A stretch of DNA of 9,602 nt from Pseudomonadota bacterium (GTDB lineage Bacteria > Myxococcota_A > UBA796 > SXON01), in contig SXOM01000637.1 in assembly GCA_005776735.1 (NCBI GenBank), positions 1 to 9,602 of the forward strand, written 5' to 3'. Under the pieces are notes generated by a model that worked only from the letters and a program-made list of their open reading frames with translations, had not been told where the DNA came from and did no database searches. Positions within the stretch are counted from its first letter, which is position 1. Each line of letters starts with the position of its first letter. Positions 5,361 through 9,602 of the stretch are shown piece by piece. The position numbers and the translations under genes were made by a program.

Positions 5361-8048
5361 ATGACCCGGTACCTGATCCCCGCCCTGCTTCTCGCTGGTT
5401 GCCCGGCCAAGGAGCCGGACTTCCGCCTCGACGATCCGTCGGACGAGGACGTCGGCCCCGACGACACCGGCGACACCCACACCGGCGACACGGATACCGG
5501 CGACACCGATACCGGCGACACGGACACCGGCGACACCGACACCGGGGGGAAGGACTACCTCTTCGACGAGCCGGGTGACCTCTGGGGAGACGAGGCGGAG
5601 GCCACCCCCACCGACCTGTCCCTGGCCGACGAGTCGGGCGACTCCAACCAGGATCAGCAGTTCTACGCGATCCTCGTGAACCCTACCAGCAGCGACCAGA
5701 GCTACAACCTTCGCTATATCCAGGACGTCGACGTCAGCGCGAAGCAGCGGCGTGACGCCGGCCGGCGCGAGCGCTTCGGTGTGCGCGAGCCGGTTTTCCG
5801 CACGCCGTTCGTGCCTTCCCGAGACGCCCTCGAAACCGACGACGTCGGCGAGCTGCAGGAGACGTTCCGCGTCCGCAGCAGCATCAGCGACGAGGAGTGG
5901 GAGGTCAAGGACGCGACGCTCTGGGCGCTCGGCGACTACATCGCCGTGTGGGTGGACAACGAGGTTCCCATCGACTGGGACTACGACTGCGACGGCGTGG
6001 TCGACCAGCCGCACGCCTACGACGCGTTCGGCTTCGACAACTGCGACCTGAGCACGGTCGCGGACATCTTCGACCTCAACATCTACCCCAACGTCACGGG
6101 CATGTTCGGCGCGGTGTCCGACGAGGACGGCGACGGCCGCATCGACCTGTTCCTGAGCCCGCTCCTCAACGACATGCCGTCGTCGAGCGAGGACGAGGAC
6201 GAACAGGGCACGGTCCTGGCGTCCTATGCCGAGCCCGCAGTCGACCTCGACGCCTACGACCTGAAGACCAACCCGGGGAGCGACGAGCGCGAGGTCATCT
6301 ACGGCTACGTGCCCGACCCTGCGGGTCAGTTTCACCTCGGCGTCAACGTCACCATCGAGGAGTACACCAACTACGCCCTCTCGGCGGCGCTCGCGCGCAG
6401 CCTCGTGTCGCTGGTCTCCTACAACCAGCACATCATCGAGGCCGAGGGCAGCACGGTCGAAGAGGACTGGCTCAACGACGTGCTCGGCACGCTTGCGGCC
6501 GACCGCTGCGGGTTCGGTGCTCCGTTCCACGAGGACGCGTGGGACTACCTCGACGCTCCGCACAACTTCCCGCTCCTGGCCGAGGGCACCCGCGGCGACC
6601 TCAGCGCGTCCCCGAAGGGTGCGCAGTACCTCTTCGGCCTGTGGTTGTGGGACTGGGCGGCCACCAACACCTCCGACCGGGACGCCTTCTTCGCCGCCAT
6701 CCTGGCGCAGGAGGACGTCGGTACCGACGCGGTGGAGTCGGCCCTCGGCGACTACGCCGTCGACTCCGACACCACGTTCGACGATCTCGTCCTCGGCTGG
6801 CAGCTCGCGCTCCTCGGCACCGGGGCGACCGACGACGCGGGCGATGCGCTCATCACCGACGCATCCTTCACCGCGTACTCCGACGCGGAGATCCTGGCGT
6901 CGCCGCCGTCGTCGCGGGACGCGCTGTACGGGGCCAACGGCTACCAGCGCGGCCTGAACATCCGCGGGTACAACTACGCCTTCGTCCTGGGCCACACCGA
7001 CGCGCCGGAGGTCGAGGACGACTCCGAGGTGCTGCTCGGCGGCACCGACCCCTTCCACTTCGACCCCGCGTTCGACTTCGACGGGTGGATCGGCAAGGAC
7101 TACGCCGCGCAGGTCGTGCGCCTCGATGGGATTCCATACGTCGCCGCCGGCCTGCAGCTCCAGTTCAAGGGCGACGGCTTCCTCGCTTCGGTGGTGCGCT
7201 GGAACGACCCGGCGGCGCCGGACTACGCGGTCGAGAACATCTACTCCCCGACCGACGCCAACGTCGTTTCATTGCCGGCTCTTCCGGACAATGGGGACCA
7301 GATCTTCGGCCTGGGGGAGATCACCGACGGCGTGGACGTCCTGGTGACGACGGCGGACAGCGGTTCGAGCGACGCGGTCACCGACACCGACCGCTGGTTG
7401 CTGGACCTCACGGACCGGCCGGTCGGCGAGCTCGTGTACGTGCAGGTGTGGCTGGACCGTCGCTTCGACGAGAACGGCGACAGCCCGCTCGCCGACCCGT
7501 GGCTGGGCGTCGCGCCGCTGGAGTACCTGCCGGAGCCGACCGTGGACGGCATGCACAACTCGTCCACCTGCTCCGGCGCCGTCGAGTTCACCTACCCCGA
7601 GTCGCTCCTCGAGCACCTGTACTACCAGGTCATGCTGTCCGGCACGATGGGCGTGGTGGCGGAGCTGGCCGACGCGTGCGGCGTCCCCGAAGCGTCCGCA
7701 CCGAGCTGTGCCGACGACTTCGACGGCGACTGGGTGCTCGACGACGCCGAGCCCGCGCCGGCCACCTTCCTGGATCAGGTCCGCGTGCAGCAGTGCACGG
7801 CCCACGGCGGCGCCATTCCGGCCGACGTCGAGGTCTACAGCGAGGTCTGGCTGGACGTGGACGAGCAGGACGAGGACAGCGACGCCACCTACTACCGCCA
7901 GTTGAACACCGGCGGCGCCGCCGGAACCGAGGGCGAAGAGGCGTTCGTGACCGTCGAGCTCCTGGGCGGGCAACAGTACGTCGTGGTCGTCGGCTCCCCG
8001 TCCGACACCGGGTTGTACGAGATCTCCCTGCGCCAGATCTTCCGGTAG
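5361..8048 (+). CDS. Large lipoprotein resembling an M30 (hyicolysin-type) metallopeptidase lacking its zinc ligands
   Basis: An 895-residue lipoprotein: signal peptide with lipobox LAGC (Cys14), an acidic spacer containing five GDTxT repeats (37-61), then a body of mostly acidic beta-rich sequence. DEDGDGRIDLFLSPL (254-268) resembles the calcium-type segment before the catalytic helix of M30-like peptidases. Residues 344-356 (LARSLVSLVSYNQ) align with the family helix LAHEFQHxINFNQ, and 370-381 (WLNDVLGTLAAD) with WLNEGLxxLAED. The HExxH motif is therefore RSLVS (346-350) and the third ligand Glu is Asp373, so protease activity is unlikely. The last 40 residues (VTVELLGGQQYVVVV, then GLYEISL) look like a PPC-type domain. 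GAGGA at 5351-5355 supports the ATG at 5361. The next gene starts five bases downstream. A binding or structural surface role is inferred; the peptidase relationship rests on motif recall, not a search. Confidence 0.78.
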   Translation: MTRYLIPALLLAGCPAKEPDFRLDDPSDEDVGPDDTGDTHTGDTDTGDTDTGDTDTGDTDTGGKDYLFDEPGDLWGDEAEATPTDLSLADESGDSNQDQQFYAILVNPTSSDQSYNLRYIQDVDVSAKQRRDAGRRERFGVREPVFRTPFVPSRDALETDDVGELQETFRVRSSISDEEWEVKDATLWALGDYIAVWVDNEVPIDWDYDCDGVVDQPHAYDAFGFDNCDLSTVADIFDLNIYPNVTGMFGAVSDEDGDGRIDLFLSPLLNDMPSSSEDEDEQGTVLASYAEPAVDLDAYDLKTNPGSDEREVIYGYVPDPAGQFHLGVNVTIEEYTNYALSAALARSLVSLVSYNQHIIEAEGSTVEEDWLNDVLGTLAADRCGFGAPFHEDAWDYLDAPHNFPLLAEGTRGDLSASPKGAQYLFGLWLWDWAATNTSDRDAFFAAILAQEDVGTDAVESALGDYAVDSDTTFDDLVLGWQLALLGTGATDDAGDALITDASFTAYSDAEILASPPSSRDALYGANGYQRGLNIRGYNYAFVLGHTDAPEVEDDSEVLLGGTDPFHFDPAFDFDGWIGKDYAAQVVRLDGIPYVAAGLQLQFKGDGFLASVVRWNDPAAPDYAVENIYSPTDANVVSLPALPDNGDQIFGLGEITDGVDVLVTTADSGSSDAVTDTDRWLLDLTDRPVGELVYVQVWLDRRFDENGDSPLADPWLGVAPLEYLPEPTVDGMHNSSTCSGAVEFTYPESLLEHLYYQVMLSGTMGVVAELADACGVPEASAPSCADDFDGDWVLDDAEPAPATFLDQVRVQQCTAHGGAIPADVEVYSEVWLDVDEQDEDSDATYYRQLNTGGAAGTEGEEAFVTVELLGGQQYVVVVGSPSDTGLYEISLRQIFR
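5469..5543 (+). repeat. Five tandem 15-bp repeats encoding GDTxT
   Basis: Five head-to-tail units of GGC GAC ACx xAy ACC encode GDTHT once and GDTDT four times, right after the lipobox region of the 895-residue lipoprotein. Differences are mostly synonymous third-base changes. Loss or gain of a unit keeps the reading frame, so it would change only linker length. The acidic Thr-rich tail probably works as a flexible spacer between lipid anchor and folded domains. Confidence 0.9.
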
Positions 8049-8053
8049 GCCGC

Positions 8054-9079
8054 ATGTTCCTGTGGTTGATCGCCGCGGCGCTCGCCGAGGGCGGCGCGTG
8101 GTGGATCGAGGGCCCGCAGCTCGCGGAGCGGGCACGAGCGGAGGCGCTCGAGCAGGTGGCGGAACGCGCCGGCCACCAGGCCCGCGTGGTGAAACGGTTC
8201 CGGCTGGGACAGGGGTGGGAGTTCGTCACGCTCGTGGAGGGGTTCGCCGACGAGCCCGCAGCCCGGGCGGCCGCGACCCGTCTGGGTCACGACGGCGGGG
8301 TGGAGTTCGTGCTCGTGCACGACCCCGCGCGCGGTCCGCGGGTGCGCACCGAGGTCGCGGCGGACGCTCCCGCGCGGCCGGGTCCGGGCGCCGACGCGTT
8401 GTTGGACGCAGCGAGGGTCGCCCACGGTGGGCCGACCGGCGGCGCTGCCGCGCTCGCGCGGGCGGCGTCCGTTCACTTCGTATTCGAACGGCAGTTCTCG
8501 CTCGACGCGAAGCGGGTCTCGGTTCGGCACGACTACTGGCGCGAGGGCGCCTCCAGGCGGGTCGATGTCGCCGGCGGCGGATTCGGCTCGGACAGTCGGA
8601 GCGTCGCGACTGCGAAGGGTGCGTGGGTCGCGGCGGCGGGATCGGTCGAGGTGCGCGACATCGGCGTCGTCGTCGGCGTCATCGACACCTTCGCGCCCGA
8701 GGCCATCCTCGGGGTGGCGCTCGACGTCCACACGCTCCTTGCGGCGGACGGTACGTCGGGGCTGCTGGTCCTCGAGGGCGCGGAGGTCGGTCGTCGGGTC
8801 GGGAGGGGGGAAGATCCGTCGAGCCCAGGGCTGGCGTTCGTCGACATCGACCCGGTGACCGGGCGGATGGCGTACGTGCGCTACCTCACGGCGGCGGGCC
8901 CCGTCGGCGTGTCGTTGTCCGGCTGGGCGGAGGCCGCGCCCGGCGTCGTCTACCCCGGAAAGCTCGAGATCGAGCGGCCCGACGGGCGCCGTGAGACGAT
9001 CCTGGTGCAACGTCTGGAAGTGTTCCCGACGGCGCCGGCGGGCACTTTTGCCGCGCCCGAGACGCCGCCACGGCCTTGA
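8054..9079 (+). CDS. Exported protein with SPOR-like N-terminal and LolA-like C-terminal parts
   Basis: A 341-residue protein with a very short signal peptide (MFLWLIAAALA, no basic residue). Residues about 22-95 (VKRFRLGQGWEFVTLVEGF, DEPAARAAATRLG, VEFVLVH) have the strand-helix-strand pattern of a SPOR-like module, which in other proteins binds denuded peptidoglycan; this match is tentative. A Pro/Ala-rich linker follows. Residues about 115-335 look like the LolA/LolB-type half-barrel: FVFERQFSL, VSVRHDYWREG, VATAKGAWVAAAG, and near the end YPGKLEIERPDGRRETILVQRLEVFP with GTFAAP, matching the usual 'P.KIEIE..G......V....FNP....LF..P' ending. LolA-fold proteins bind lipid or lipoprotein in the periplasm. 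The ATG lies five bases after the upstream stop with only a weak TAGG before it, so translation is probably coupled. It may serve the lipoprotein encoded upstream; that is inference. Confidence 0.75.
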   Translation: MFLWLIAAALAEGGAWWIEGPQLAERARAEALEQVAERAGHQARVVKRFRLGQGWEFVTLVEGFADEPAARAAATRLGHDGGVEFVLVHDPARGPRVRTEVAADAPARPGPGADALLDAARVAHGGPTGGAAALARAASVHFVFERQFSLDAKRVSVRHDYWREGASRRVDVAGGGFGSDSRSVATAKGAWVAAAGSVEVRDIGVVVGVIDTFAPEAILGVALDVHTLLAADGTSGLLVLEGAEVGRRVGRGEDPSSPGLAFVDIDPVTGRMAYVRYLTAAGPVGVSLSGWAEAAPGVVYPGKLEIERPDGRRETILVQRLEVFPTAPAGTFAAPETPPRP

Positions 9080-9103
9080 CAACGCGGCCCGGGCGAATAA
9101 AAG
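9076..9103 (+). promoter_or_regulatory. Promoter of the tRNA-tuf cluster, overlapping the upstream stop codon
   Basis: A perfect TTGACA at 9076-9081 shares bases with the TGA stop (9077-9079) of the preceding gene. TAAAAG at 9098-9103 follows after 16 bases. The next bases (CGGCGCG) form a GC-only discriminator, the feature associated with stringent control of stable-RNA promoters. A start near 9110 leaves about 17 bases before tRNA-Thr. Confidence 0.65.
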
Positions 9104-9126
9104 CGGCGCGGCCGAACCGCCTCGTC

Positions 9127-9199
9127 GCTGGCGTGGCTCAATCGGCAGAGCAACTGCTTTGTAAGCAGTAGGTTGCGGGTTCAAGTCCCGCCGCCAGCT
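9127..9199 (+). tRNA. tRNA-Thr (anticodon TGT)
   Basis: Acceptor GCTGGCG (9127-9133) pairs with CGCCAGC (9192-9198). Anticodon stem ACTGC/GCAGT encloses loop TTTGTAA with TGT at 9160-9162. T arm GCGGG-TTCAAGT-CCCGC is complete. The discriminator is T at 9199, followed by ACCA rather than CCA, so the tail is not encoded in register and must be added after transcription. First gene of the four-tRNA array. Confidence 0.95.
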
Positions 9200-9220
9200 A
9201 CCAACATCGCTCATTGTTCG

Positions 9221-9307
9221 GGGCAGATGCCCGAGTGGCTAAAGGGGACGGGCTGTAAACCCGTTGGCTTCATGTCTACAGTGGTTCGAATCCACTTCTG
9301 CCCACCA
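9221..9307 (+). tRNA. tRNA-Tyr (anticodon GTA)
   Basis: Acceptor GGGCAGA (9221-9227) pairs with TCTGCCC before A and an encoded CCA (9305-9307). Anticodon stem ACGGG/CCCGT with loop CTGTAAA gives GTA at 9255-9257. The long variable arm (about 9265-9280) is the class II feature expected of bacterial tRNA-Tyr, making it 87 bases. Confidence 0.96.
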
Positions 9308-9314
9308 TCTCATC

Positions 9315-9390
9315 GCGGGAGTAGCTCAGTTGGTAGAGCATCAGCCTTCCAAGCTGAGGGTCGCGGGTTCGAGTCCCGTCTCCCGCTCCA
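9315..9390 (+). tRNA. tRNA-Gly (anticodon TCC)
   Basis: Acceptor GCGGGAG (9315-9321) pairs with CTCCCGC (9380-9386), discriminator T, encoded CCA 9388-9390. Anticodon stem TCAGC/GCTGA with loop CTTCCAA gives TCC at 9348-9350. Standard 76-base length; only seven bases separate it from tRNA-Tyr. Confidence 0.96.
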
Positions 9391-9403
9391 GTACGCAGTT
9401 CCT

Positions 9404-9478
9404 GCCCATGTAGCTCAGTGGTAGAGCACCTCCTTGGTAAGGAGGAGGTCACGGGTTCAATCCCCGTCATGGGCTCCA
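9404..9478 (+). tRNA. tRNA-Thr (anticodon GGT)
   Basis: Acceptor GCCCATG (9404-9410) pairs with CATGGGC (9468-9474), discriminator T, encoded CCA 9476-9478. Anticodon stem CCTCC/GGAGG with loop TTGGTAA gives GGT at 9436-9438. With the TGT isoacceptor upstream, both threonine tRNAs of the classic Thr-Tyr-Gly-Thr-tuf arrangement are present. Confidence 0.96.
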
Positions 9479-9512
9479 TTCCTCCCTCCTCAATCCGAAA
9501 CGAGGCTCCACC

Positions 9513-9602
9513 ATGGCGAAGGCAAAGTTCGAGCGCAACAAGCCGCACGTGAACATCGGGACGATCGGCCACGTCGACCACGGGAAGACGTCGCTGACGG
9601 CG
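9513..9602 (+). CDS. tuf: Elongation factor Tu, partial (N-terminal 30 residues)
   Basis: The ATG at 9513 opens a frame that runs to the window end: MAKAKFERNKPHVNIG, then TIGHVDHGKTSLTA. GHVDHGKT (residues 19-26) is the GTP-binding P-loop of EF-Tu, the GTPase that delivers aminoacyl-tRNA to the ribosome. The second Thr of the usual GKTTLTA is Ser here, as I recall for myxobacterial EF-Tu. GAGG at 9502-9505 sits seven bases upstream. The gene follows tRNA-Thr(GGT) by 34 bases and is probably co-transcribed with the tRNAs, as in proteobacterial tufB operons. The remaining ~365 residues lie outside the window. Confidence 0.97.
   Translation, partial: MAKAKFERNKPHVNIGTIGHVDHGKTSLTA

Noticed and set aside
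5288..5542. Minus-strand 84-codon frame with SVSPV repeats
   Set aside because: It is simply the reverse complement of the GDTxT repeat region and overlaps the divergent promoters.
5469..5543. CRISPR-like tandem repeats
   Set aside because: Units are 15 bases, contiguous without spacers and in frame within a lipoprotein gene.
4338..7058. Upstream part of a very long minus-strand open frame joined to the barrel gene
   Set aside because: It runs antisense through the lipopeptidase-like gene and across the lipoprotein in another frame, with Arg/His-rich composition typical of a GC-rich shadow. The real barrel starts at 4337 with a signal peptide.
5897..8053. Long plus-strand frame preceding the LolA-like gene in its own frame
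   Set aside because: Shadow of the 895-residue lipoprotein in another frame, almost all Arg/Gly/Pro. The true gene begins at the ATG at 8054 with a signal peptide.
9080..9126. Possible terminator between the LolA-like gene and tRNA-Thr
   Set aside because: Only weak GC-rich pairing and no T-run; the segment is better explained as promoter and leader of the tRNA cluster.
7892..9214. 440-codon minus-strand frame beginning in antisense tRNA-Thr (DLNPQPTAYKAVALPIEP)
   Set aside because: The N-terminal phrase is the familiar antisense-tRNA artefact and the rest is antisense to the LolA-like gene.
9173..9581. Small frames across the tRNA cluster on both strands, including one containing the phrase GIEPVTSSLPRRCSTTELHG
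   Set aside because: Translations of tRNA genes and their antisense; this type of peptide is a well-known spurious annotation product of tRNA clusters.

Overview
The window is very GC-rich, densely coding bacterial DNA. It most resembles Myxococcota (former Deltaproteobacteria). The evidence is: lipoproteins with acidic Asp-Thr-Gly tails right after the lipobox; an EF-Tu N-terminus with the P-loop ending GKTSLTA, as I recall from myxobacteria; and a tRNA-Thr/Tyr/Gly/Thr array upstream of tuf, the order known from proteobacterial tufB loci. The taxonomic call is an inference from these hallmarks, not from any search.

Layout. A leftward run of five genes fills 5239 down to 1: a lipoprotein with a carboxypeptidase-regulatory-like domain, an outer-membrane beta-barrel, a small exported HEAT-repeat protein, a B12-binding-type radical SAM enzyme, and the start of a polytopic membrane protein resembling GT-C glycosyltransferases (cut by the window edge). 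Junctions are very tight (TGATG overlap, 1-nt gap, about 35-nt gap, 7-nt gap), so this looks like one operon. A near-consensus promoter (TTGACT-N17-TATAAG) sits just upstream. Diverging from it, a rightward pair runs from 5361 to 9079: an 895-residue lipoprotein that looks like a metallopeptidase of the hyicolysin (M30) type with its zinc-binding residues replaced, then a secreted protein with a possible SPOR-like N-terminal part and a LolA-like C-terminal part. Next come four tRNA genes and the first 30 codons of tuf, probably transcribed from a promoter whose -35 box overlaps the stop codon of the preceding gene.

How the parts fit. Six of the seven genes before the tRNAs encode exported or membrane proteins. 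The lipoprotein/barrel/HEAT trio and the divergent lipoprotein/LolA-like pair share a short intergenic region with back-to-back promoters, so they may form a joint cell-envelope module. No function can be assigned to it from sequence alone. The radical SAM and GT-C-like genes could serve modification or assembly of a lipid or glycan, but this is only suggested by context. The tRNA-tuf segment is ordinary translation machinery. I see no mobile elements, CRISPR arrays, phage genes or convincing terminators. No stretch above 300 bases lacks a gene; the longest gap is the divergent promoter region, about 120 bases.
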